64,000 bases of DNA from Acanthaster planci. Lineage: Eukaryota; Echinodermata; Asteroidea; Valvatida; Acanthasteridae. This document shows positions 27,901 to 39,900 of the stretch, piece after piece. The stretch lies in the NCBI RefSeq assembly GCF_001949145.1, contig NW_019091536.1:171781-235780 (forward strand), read 5' to 3'. The notes under the pieces were generated by a model, which worked only from the letters and a program-made list of their open reading frames with translations, had not been told where the DNA came from and searched no databases. A program made the position numbers and the translations under genes. The number at the start of each line of letters is the position of its first letter. Within the stretch, counting starts at the first letter, position 1.

Positions 27901-30900
27901 TAGGACGTGTGGTGGTGGCCGTTATGGTTTTTGTCACACTGGTCAACAACCGCGCGCAAACACGTTTCATGCATTTTTAAGGATCGTAGAATCGGTTACA
28001 GGCCTATTTGTAATGCACGCGAGTATCATGGAAGCTCTCTGTCTCTCGTTGAAAGTACATTAATATTAAATCATTATTATAGTTCTCGAACCAGTGTTTA
28101 ATAATTACTATTTTATATTGGGCTTACATAAATATGTATCTCTCGGAAATTTCTGGTTTCCTCTGTTGAACAGAGAATTACTTTCGTAATGACATTACCT
28201 AAACGGGAATTACACAATGTAGTTGTGGATTGCGAGTAGGGGGGTCACATGACGGCACTCATTTTGCATGTTATCAACTCGCCTGTTAGGTAATACTTTT
28301 TTACCAAATTAATTCGATTAATGCTCTTTTTATCAAATGTTAAACGCACTATGTTTGTAACAAAATATTTGATTTAGGGCTCAGAGATGACCCTTAAAGA
28401 TAGTTTCTGACATAATATATAGGCCTAGTCAACAAACTTTTCTGCCAGTTGATGTTTCCGCCCATCCCTGAAGAGTTCCGTCCAAAATGTAATTTGCTCC
28501 TTGAATGGTTATTTCATTCAAGAAATGGCGGAAGACCAGGCGATAACAGCCATCCTGACCATTTCAGTTTATCACGAGGGGAGGAAGAGATAATAACGAA
28601 AACTTCTTCAGTTATCGAAAAGTTGTTTATTTTGCGTTTTGCTTCCTTATGATCATTCAAGTGTCATTCGAGTACCGGTACATTAAAAGTCAAAGTTATT
28701 GTGGCTTTAAGTTTTTAACAAAGCTGCAACCAAATATAAATTACCAGTATTAAAAGCACATTAATGAATTTCTTCCCAAAGTGAAGGGGCATATCTGTAT
28801 ATATCATATCATCACCTCATTGGATATCAATATATTCTGTGGGAAAAGTTGAAACTTTGGGCATATAAAGGCTCTTTTCTGCAATGAAATTTGACAGTTT
28901 TGTGTCACAAGAAGGTGGCAACAGTGTTGTTTTTGAATCCATCGCCGGTCCCTGCAAGTCCATCACAAAATTGTAAGCCAAGTCCTAATTTTTTCAACGA
29001 CTGAGACAAAAGCATTCCTTTGTCACTGTTCATCCTAGAACTATTGATTACTGTGATGAAAGGAGTGGTGAGTGGACTTGTGAAAGGCATAGACTCACTG
29101 CAATACTGTGCCAAACCAATACATGCCAACTTATCTGTTTACTCGAAGAGTCTTTTTGTGTATGCCCATCGGGAGGCTGACTGTATACTACACTGGCTTT
29201 GATGCCAAAAAATCTCAAAACAGACATGCTTACTTCATGTTTCATTCAAACCAAGATTGAGACGCTTCTTCTTTTGTGCACACAAATCCTTTATGGAACA
29301 GAATGCTACAAAAACCCCAAAAAACAAAATTGCCTGTTAGTAAAAGTGTAACTTTGTCTTTGTAAAAATCAACAGCAGGCAAATACATGCTTGCCAGGTC
29401 ATCGATCGAGACCAAGAAAGGTCTGCAACGCGTGCCCAAGCGGTCCCGGGCTAGGCTGACCAGCCACACGATTAACGTCGGCCCGCAGCGGAAGCTTCTC
29501 AGGTTCTATTACTTCATGTTCGGCAAGCAGATTGGCGGATTGACGGTGTTTGTGGCCGTGCGGGGCGACGTCAGACCGCCGTCCCCCGAGTGGAGACGGC
29601 GGGGGAACCTGGGGCCGGTGTGGCACATGGGAGAGATACGTCTACCTGTCAACAGTACCATCAAGGTAAGCTCAGGAATGCTTCTCTAAATACTTGCCTG
29701 CCGAATGTTGGTCCTTATTATCCAACCGGGAATGAAGCGACGTCTTGTACGTCAGCCTCACATCCTCCATTAAACAGACAGAACGACAAACAAAAAGGAG
29801 TTTGAACTCTCAAGGGCCTGTTTAGCCTTTTCACTGACTGAGACAGATCACACTACCTTCCGCGAGATCCCAGCTAGCCCATAGCCAAGTAAATTTCTGA
29901 AGTTTCATTTCAGTGACAGGGTTTAGTTATTAGGTCAATTATCTACAGTTTGTGCTCTCCTATTACGCGTTGGCCCATGCGTATACTGAACATATCAGTG
30001 GGAAAATAAACATTATTGGCCTATCTGTCTTTGAAAATGGACATATTGCGAGACCGTTATGTCCAATTTTCACATAATTACCCGTAGAAGGTAGCAAAAT
30101 ATGGAGGAGTTGAGCTATGCAATCACACTATTAACACTGCGTGTAACAATCCTAACTTGCTCAATTCTTCAACTGTTGGAGGCTTGAGAACTATTTCGGA
30201 TAACTACGTAAGTTAACCATGTTTTTGTTGTTCTGTGCATGCCCTGTGCAATGTTCCATCGTTGCCATTTTGCCGACAGGTCCTATAGCACAACAAATGG
30301 CTAACTTTTAACTTCCAAAAACAAAAACACCAGGACAATAAGGGAAAGCCCCAAAAGTTCTTGTTATTGAACCAGGACTTTCCACATAACGTTCCTATAC
30401 GACTAGAGTCGCTTTTGTAGGGATCGGGACAGCAAAAGACTCTTGGGATTACGATTGAGTTTACCAGGCTGGAGGAATTCAAGAAACCCTTGCAGCGCTG
30501 TTTCTAGGTACCCAGTCACTGTGTAGCGGACGATGTAATAACGGGGATCTGATCTCAGCACACGGCGAGGATGGGAGTTTTGGGCGAAGCTTCACCTGAC
30601 AGTTTCTAGGCTCGCGCTAGACTCGCCTTAACTTTTATGTACATGCACTATCAATTAGAAGAATTAGGTAGAATTGTGCATCACGTGATTAGTTTAATAT
30701 GGCAGAAAGGTAAACATTTTAACATTTTCCTCCCCCGTTTGTATTGTGTAGAGTATCACGCACGACTGTTGCCTTTGAGCTTTTTTCCTCATGACTTCTC
30801 CCTCTCCCTCAAAAATCTTTTGCAAGTCAGGAAAACGCCTAAAAAAACCAGCACTTTGTCTTCTTAATTGTACAAAAAAATCTGGCATTCTGCTTTCGGG

Positions 30901-33900
30901 TATATTAAATGTTAGACAAATTGGGACTCTTGGTGGCAGCATAGCTGCTTTATATTGTTCCCGAGGTGAACTGGATAAAATGCGAGGAATCTGTGAAAAT
31001 TACGTGAGATGGTGTGTATAAGTTGTACACCGAACATAGGGCTTGCAGGTTCCTACGCAGTTGGAGAGACGATTTCTCACAAAGCATCCGATTGCGCCAG
31101 ATGCCTTACGTTGTTAGCAAAGCTGACGGGACTTGTCCTCAACCAATATCCCCCACCCCCAAAACTGGGTTAGGGAAAATTAGGGCTTTAGAGGGTCAAA
31201 AGACTATTCCATCCTGGCACCACTCCTCCAGAAACGATTGTAGGAGACATTTTGTTTTCACACCCTGGGGTCCATTCACCCAACCAAGTACTTTGCATGA
31301 AGTTTCTTCAAAGCCGTCACCGGTCTCAAATGAGAAGACTTTTCAGTTCAAGGAGCTCGTTCTTTACACTGTCTGATTTCAAAGATCCAGATTCTCTATC
31401 AACAGACCAGTCACTTTGTATCTTCAGTGATCAAAAATTCTTACATGTTTTAATTTACTTGTTGAAGAAAGATAAATGCGAGGAAAGGAAGCGACCAAAA
31501 ATGAAAGGAGCTTTGTCTGAGAACGTGACAAGGGACACATTTCAAAAAGTACTGTCTTTTGTTTCGCAAAAAAAAAAGTCCACCGAGTCTGTGAAACTTG
31601 TATAACAATATACGTGCCTCCGTACAACAACCATCTTTTGTATACGTCCTGTCCAGTTTTTGTTTTGCCCACAATGGAAACTGTCACACTTCAACACACG
31701 TATTTCTTTGCTCGTGTCTTCCGTTTCCAAGTTTTGTTATAACCCATAGCTATACATGAAGTCGCATTGCTGTCATGGACTCTCGTTTTCGGTCATCTTT
31801 TACCCTGTATAGCCCCGCAAATTTACATGTAGCTTTCTCTCCTGGGCAGACTTTCTGTGCTTTCCTGTTTGCGATTTCCTGTACGCAATACATGCCCAGA
31901 CAATTTCGATTGGATCCTTCCGGACTAAGCGATCTAGTCTTGAACATCAATACATGCTGGATTTTTCATATGCCATCCAAGTGAGACAAAAATCACCTTT
32001 GGGATGGAAATTCGTTGAAAAAGAACTATGCACGTCAGCTTGAAAATTCACAATATGAGTCAATATGAGACCGTGTTTGCGGTACAGGAGCGCTTGAAAA
32101 AATTAAAAAACAGTCTTTTTGATTTATTCAATTTATCAGTGTTTAGGCAAATTAAGATGTAACGGACATCCTTTTGGTTCTTAATGTGTCCAAAATTAAA
32201 GGGTTACCCATTAATTCTTAAGTATAAGCACTATAATTCTTATAATGTGCTCTGAGATACTCGGAATGCTATCAGTTTGACCTTCCGCCGTCGGATTTCT
32301 GACCGGCATAAAAATGTATGTAAATATAACGTGGTTTTCTTGCCGTTGATTTTTTTGGTGAATAATTAAACCTATAAGTATGCTTTCCTCACCCAGAAAA
32401 AGTGAGAGAGATGACCCAATAATTGTGTATAACACATTTCCCACACGTTCTTCAGAACGTTTCTAATTTAGCAGTGAGAACAGCAGAGTTAAACGGAAGT
32501 AATATTGAACTGTGACCGAGTTCTTAATAAAGTCCTCGAGGCTGTTTTGCATTGACAGTTGATCACTTCGAGGGAGAATGGTAACTTTGTTTCAAAACCA
32601 GGCTGTATATATCCGGCTGAGAGGAAGTTCACTGGATCAGCCCGTGACGCGGAAAAAAAACGAGGCCACCATGCAGTATGCCTTGCTTTTTCTCTGGTCA
32701 CCTTCGACCTCACTGAACTTTTCCATTAGCAGCAGCGGGCCACCGTTTCTCATGATTAAGATTTTGGACTAGGCCTACTTACAGATTTCCTCTTGCCAGG
32801 GAGAGGTCGCTTTGCAATTTCTGTCAGACAGAGTCGATCCTGATGGCTGGAGGGGTGGAGTTGACGAAGGATTTTGGAGAATTAAGTGAAAAGAATTCTG
32901 TCATGGGAATTTTGCACTCCAACTTGTCTGAGGACTTTAAAGTGCATGGCTGGCTTGGGATTGGAATTCTTAAAAACGCCATACCAAGTGATCCCACGGA
33001 ACGTGGACATTTGGTTCCGATTGGTTCGTTTTTGGGGATGGGTTTTTATTAATGTCCGTCAATCGAAAGTTAGAATGCTGTTGAAAACTATGTTAACGCT
33101 GATGGTAATGGTAACATTATGTATGCATATATTGAACACAGTTCTGGTGACTTTTTAGAGGATGCAGTTCCTGTTATTTCAATGCTGCAAATTTCTTTTT
33201 TTCTTGGGGGGGGGAACAAGGCCCCATCGAAAAAAATTATTAGTTTAGCAAACTATTCCATTCAATTTCTACAATATTGGATGTCTGCCTTTCTGTTTTT
33301 AATAATTGCTTGCTTGTGGAAAACAATTTTAAGTTGTTTGAGACCCATTCCACAGAACAGTGGGACTGACCTCTCCCTTTACGGAGTGACGCCGTTGGAA
33401 ACACCGCGCATTAGGGATTTCACGGATGATTGCGCACCCATGGCAGTGGCCATGGGGGGGTAGATGCGCTATCAGGGGCGTGGCGTTTCAGGATGGAGGG
33501 TGTCATGCCTGACTGAGGTCATAAGACGGGAAATCTTAGACTTACCTTATCTCAGTGTGTGTTGAAGAACAGAGCCCTCAAAAAGTTTTTGGTTTTTTGT
33601 GTCAGTGTTGAAGCGAGTTGGTTCTTTTGGAGACCGAAAATCGACGTTCTAATGAACGAAAAGGAATGTTGGAATAAGTGACTAAAATATCTGAAAAGTA
33701 AAACAAAACAAAACAAAACAAAACAAAAAAACCACAGAAATCTCGAAGGTTTTGAAATTCCGAGACATTAATCTTTCAATTTGTTTTTTTAGCCCCAGTT
33801 TTACCTGTGGACTTCAAATCGTGCCTGTAAATTTGATTACCCGCGGCTCATGCGTCTGAAATTTTTCTAAAGGTTGAATTGGTTTTAAAACTTTACATTG

Positions 33901-36900
33901 GTATTAATGTAATCTCCAAAAAGAACATTTTTCCATTTGTTTTAACAGTGACGACGACCTGGACACAATCTAATTTCCCTTCGTTCCCGATGCGTATGAT
34001 GAAGCCGCCAATTTTAGCCTTTTGGTCCTTTTGTCTTTTTAGGTTGTCTTTGAAGCTGGGGTGGGCAAGGGGATCATCGGAGATATCGCCATTGACGATA
34101 TTACGATACATGGTAAGAATTGATTTCCTCCATTAATTAATATTTCAAATATAAAACTCACAGAATGCTTGAATGTTAGTCTTCCAAACTGCCGTGCAGG
34201 TTGCAGGAACTCACAGGGCGATAAGAGAGTATCGTTGACCGAAAAACGGGGGCAATTTGTCACACCGCTTGATTGGAAGGTAATTATGACTTCCTAAATT
34301 CATAGCTCAACATTACCTTCTGGGGACGAAGTAACCCAGCGTTTTAAAAGCAGTGCACCCACTCTCCGAGTCAGTTTCCCTCCCTCACGGGGACATTGTG
34401 TCTGGTCGGGTTCTCAGACACGTTGCAGGTGTGCAACGTACCGGCACTGTCACAGATTAACACACCTCGGAAGGGTCGTTGACTGATGCCTTGTTCGGAG
34501 AGGGGTGGGAGCGAATATTTTACAGCTGTTCCGGAGTTTCTCCTCCGCTAGAGGGTTTCAAGGAGGTATTAATGAGGAAATCTATCCTCCTTTTTTCTGG
34601 ATAGAAATGGTCATACTATCGTTAGTGTTCCCAGAATTCAAGGTTGGTTGTCAAAAATCTGCTCAGAGGGGGAACCTTCAATTTAAGCCTTGATGGTCTT
34701 TGCCTGTTGTTCATTGCTCGACGGATTGAAAAAAAAACGGCTTTACAAGCGAGGGCAGATGGTCCTTCTTTACACGAAATTGTTATCTCACGACTTGCAT
34801 TGTTCCTGCTTCGGGGTAAAACATTAGTCATGAGGCCCCTCCATGAACTCTGCTATCTGCATGGAGAGAAACTTACCGCGCAAGTTGAAGACGAATCGGG
34901 GAGGACCCCCGAGAAATTTGCAGGGAGTCGTCCAAGGTGGATTTATTTATGGAGCGAGTGTCCTCGTCTTCGTTGAATTAACCTGCAAAGCTATTTAGTA
35001 GCCCCCCACAACCATCAATAATTGTATGGTTCCGTGTAAAAAAATCGAAATTTCACTGTTACAAAATGTCACGCTGTTGAAGATAAAATGTCGACATCCT
35101 TCGATATAAACGTACAAAGAGAAGACATTCCTTTAATCCCCAGAATCTAGTACATAAGAATTCCTGTAGACCAACAGTGCCTAGAGAAATCGGTGTCTGG
35201 GTATACAGTAATTTTGACCGCGCCCGATTAAATATGAAATAGTGGGCAGACGTGTGCAAAGCTCTGTGAAGCCATGTCGGGATGAGCGATATAAACATCG
35301 GAAATTTCGGATGATAACGCATGGACGGTCACTGAAATGATTACTTCATGAAGAACAGTTGTGGTTTTGTTCGCTGTTTTATCAAAACTAAGGTTGTTCT
35401 TTTAATAAATCGGAGTTTTGAACACTTCCAGGCGTCTGTATCCGTCGTATAAAAAGAGTCTGGACTGGAAATACTCTTGTGACGACTGAAGCCACCGGCA
35501 GCCATTTTACAGTGGCGAACAGTAAGGTAGTCGCAGGCTTTCGAGCCTTTGTAACTATTGTTACAACGAACGATTTGGACAACAATGGGCAGCGTGCCTT
35601 TGTATGACCTTTGTATTCAGCGCGGCCATGGCCGCTGGCGGCTTCATGGACCTATGTTGGCTGGTCTAGTGTTTTTACATGACGCCCTTGACTAAAGGAG
35701 TGTGAAAATAATTATAGTCTTTGATCTACGAATGTGTGCAGAAAAGAGACCGTGTACGGAGATGTTGCAAAAGCAAGCTAACTATCCACTAACAATAGAC
35801 CATCCGTAAACCAGTTATTCAGAGTAATGTATCTTAAATGGCAATGTAAGCGAGTTAATCAACTTTTGAATATGCCAGTCACTACAGTGTTTATTTCTTT
35901 ATAGCTCTTGTCGTGAAGCAGTGCATCGGATTCGTTGTTTCCTTTGTTATCAATTACTACCCTTGAGATAAAAATGTGATGCAAGATCGTTTCCTTCCGT
36001 CACGCATGACGCTGAAAAGTTACAACCACTTCATAGATGTCACACCTCATTATCCCTCTACATCCATAACAAGGACCCTTGGCAGCAATGGGATATCAAG
36101 CGCCTACATGGTGGGACTCTTGGATGCAAATGACGAAACTGCTCAGCAGGGAGGAAACCTCTTTCAGGAGGAGAAATTGCATCTCCTCCAAGCTGAGCCA
36201 AGATTACACCTCGGGGCAACAAACCCGTTACTCTCGGCTGCTATACCGAGAAACGTCCCTTGCCTAGTTGGAGACCATGTCGGGCTCAATGGTCCGGAAC
36301 CGTCGTTAACGAGATTAAGGTTCAACGGGATGCGCCGGTAATCTGGTTAATGGGAGTAGTTTAGAAATGTACAAAGGGCACGAACAAGATTGTTTGCCCC
36401 TGGCAGTTCGGCTTCATTGAATTTTGCATCGGTTGTTGACAATCACGTCAGACTGACAGGTTGTCAACCCAGAAAATGCATCATAATTAGCGCAAGAACT
36501 ACACGACGTGTGAGTTTTTGTTTACCTGAAGCAAGATATTTGAACTCCATTTTGTTGTGAAAATTTCTAATTATCAAAAAGGAGATTACCTGAAGCAAAA
36601 CCTCAAAAACCCTTACCGCATTCATGCAAAGACGAGCATTTTCCCAATAAGCACCCGACATCTTAGGTAATTAAGAGGTAAGAACCTCCAATAAAGTTTT
36701 AAGACCAAATTTGATAAATTCTACAAGTCGATATACCGACAAGCTATTTTAGTATATTCGTTGCATTTGTTCATGTTACTATCGTTCGTCGTTGCCGTAA
36801 AGCAGACAACAGAATTTAGTAAACTGAGTAAAGAAAATGGACTAGCCCAGCGAACAAACATTGTGGTGAACTTCCATGGGATCAAATCATTGTAACCCTG

Positions 36901-39900
36901 TCCATTCTGTTTCTTTACCAGACCTTGCAGCAGACTGTACATTCGAGGCCTCTAATAGCTTGACCCCCGTCGAGCCAGCGTGTCGCTTTGAAGAGGCGAG
37001 CGAGGACCACTTCGACTGGCAGGAGAACACGGGCAAGACGCCCACGAGACGGACCGGGCCAGCCATTGACCACACCTTTGAGCAGTCGAGGGGTGAGCCC
37101 CATATCAATTTCCTTTTGAGAAGAAGGTTAAGAAATTTGTATGACAAGACAGAGCTATGGCGAATTATGACACCTGCCAAATCACGACTTACGATTCAGG
37201 CTGGACGGTGTTATAGGTGGATGTATTAGAGGTGTTATGAGGTAGTACTTTACCAAAGTTGTTATAGGTATGTTATGATAAGGTAAGGTGGGTGCTAAGT
37301 AAAGGTACTATATGTAAAGATTTTAGATGTGGTATTACAAGGTAAGACAGGTACCTAGGCAAAAGTGAGGTCTCTGCCAAATGGAGGCGGTGACCTTATG
37401 AAGGTAGTCGTCAAAACGAGATTTGCTTGCTTAACCAAAGAAACTGTACCACGAGCACTGCGTGAATTTTGACACTTAAGTAAATCCAGAGGTCAGACTA
37501 AGTCAGTGTCCCGTCTAAGGGAAATTCCGAAGGTAGTCGAGGAAAATAAAAGGAGTTCAAAGCAGTTCCTTGATTTGGAGGAAGGCGGGAAGGGAGTTAC
37601 GAGGTGGCTCCATTCAAGAAAGGCCAAAGTGGAGACCTGTGCTAACCATGTGGAAACAATCAAATTATAAAAGAGTAGAACGCATTAAATCATGTGCTCA
37701 CTGTTACAAATGAGGAAATTCGCAATTACCATTTGTGTCAAGATGAGTTCGCACTATCATGGACGTCGCGAGGGGAGGGTGAGGGCCCCCCGGAATGTTC
37801 ACCCCATGGAGAGAAATGGTTTGCCTTCTCTCCTGGGAAAAATTCTGGCGACGCCCGTGAGTGGTACTGTAAACCAAGTCCTTCGTCAAAACACATATGG
37901 TCATCAAAAGTGTTTCAGTTGTTAAACCGGCATTGAAATTGACCTTGTGGGTGCACGTTTTGAGGGGAAATTGTTGTCCCGGGTTTAGGTATCCAACGGG
38001 GTATTCCACCGGCAACAAAACAATGGGCATGCTTCCTTCTGTACACACAGCCACCAAGCGCCTGAGTACAGATTTAGCAGTCTGAGGTAGAGGTTTCATT
38101 GATCTATAATGATTTACAAGAACGTTTGTCACTTGTGAAAGTACAGACCGTCGGGTCATTGCTATCTCTACTGAAGGTTTTAAAACTTCCTTTGAATGAT
38201 CTGTGTTTCTAAAACAGTTTTTGTTACCCTGTCACCTTATATTCTGTTGAACCCTAAAAGGATATTTTCTCCGATATCATTGCAACATGTGTTATTGCTC
38301 CTAGTCTCCAGGAGTTTTTAAGTTCAATCTCTCGTGGTGCTTTTCACACAGTTGACATGCCGGATACCTGTCTTGCGCAAAATGTCTGATTTTCAAACGC
38401 AGGTCGGCAAAAAGATCAACTCCAGGCCTGAGACAGGTGCCATCAATGTAAAGATGATCTTACCTGGGATGGCCTATCGACCTTTTTAGATGACTCCCGC
38501 TCTAAACCATGATTAGAAGTTAGGCTACTTTTCCGATCATGTGGTGCAGTGCAAGAGTCAATGAACGGTCGAGCATTGTTAACAGACCTCAACGTCTGAG
38601 TCACTAGTTGATCCCTTTTGCGAGAACACCTATTTCAGTTCCCGTAAAGAACCTGCTTTTCGTCTGACACCAAAGAACCCCTGTCCTCTCCATGGGCCCT
38701 GTTGCGTGTTTATTTCAGCAAGAACCTAGGGCACGCCTAGAGGCAGATATGGGGTTAGGGTATTGCCCAGGCTTGCGGATAAGCAGCATTTTATATCCTC
38801 CCAAATTGCCCATATTTCCTTATTGTAGGGTGCGGTTTTGTTAAAGTATTCCCACGACCACACTGTGTACCCTGCCTGTGTCTGCGTTCATAGAACTATA
38901 GTTCATGTAGTAAGCGTGTGACCGAATCTTGCAGAGCCTTCTTTTTCATTTCTCAGGAGTGACTGATACTTTAGGCAATATAAGCTAAAAGGATTTTGAC
39001 AGGGGTCCTTGATTAAACTCACATCGAGTGTAAAGGAACAGAGGAAGCAGATTTGTGTGTTTGGTTGGATTCGCCGGCCCTGAGCGTCATGACTCCCTGC
39101 CTTAAAATGAGTTTGTCACAAATGCTGAGTTTTCCCTCGAGTTTAACTGCAGAGACCTTGTCCATAGTGGCCATGCCGTAATATTCGATTTGTGATTTTT
39201 TATTGCCCAGTAAGTTTTCTCTCGCGTCCAAACTACATCATCGTTACTTGTTGAGGAAACTATATTTACTGCAAAACGGATGTGTGTAACCACAAGGGAC
39301 AAAATGGCTGCTTCATTGATAAGCTTCCGCAGCGTGCACCATGACTTGGGGTTCGACTTCCCCTTCTCTGCTGCCGTGACATTCAGGATACCCACTGCGC
39401 AGGCACCACCCCGTGAAGAAAAAGAAAAGATAAAGTTCCTCCACTTCACAGCATTTTTCCCCCAGCACCGATGCCAGGCAGTCTCCCCTGACGGGCGTCA
39501 TTTGCCATCGCTGTCCCGACCTTTGGAGACTGAAAGTCAGGCTGGAGGACGTCAGTCTGATTGAAACAATCTGAAATTAATCGATCGATCAAAATTGCAC
39601 TGTCAAATTAATCCGTCAACTCCGAAGGGACACACTCGAAGCGACGGCTGGTTCATTGCACCACCATGATGTGAATGCCATATCCTTATGTGTTATGCGG
39701 CCGCAGGGTTTCTTTATTTTGCCCAACCATTACTCAACCAACCGCCATAAACACTTGACTTTGTTTGGCTAATGAGATTTTAACTTACGTACTCAAAGCG
39801 CACTCTAAAACTCCCGGGTCAGATTGAACTAGAGTTGGGTCCCATTCGGCGTGACCCTTTTCTGGGTCAAACTATGAACCCCTTTCGGGTCACATTTGAC

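Noticed and set aside
37704-38159. 151-codon minus-strand open frame in intron 5
   Set aside because: Longest frame outside the gene, but it has no domain, no splice partners and no hydrophobic or repeat structure. I could not support it as coding.
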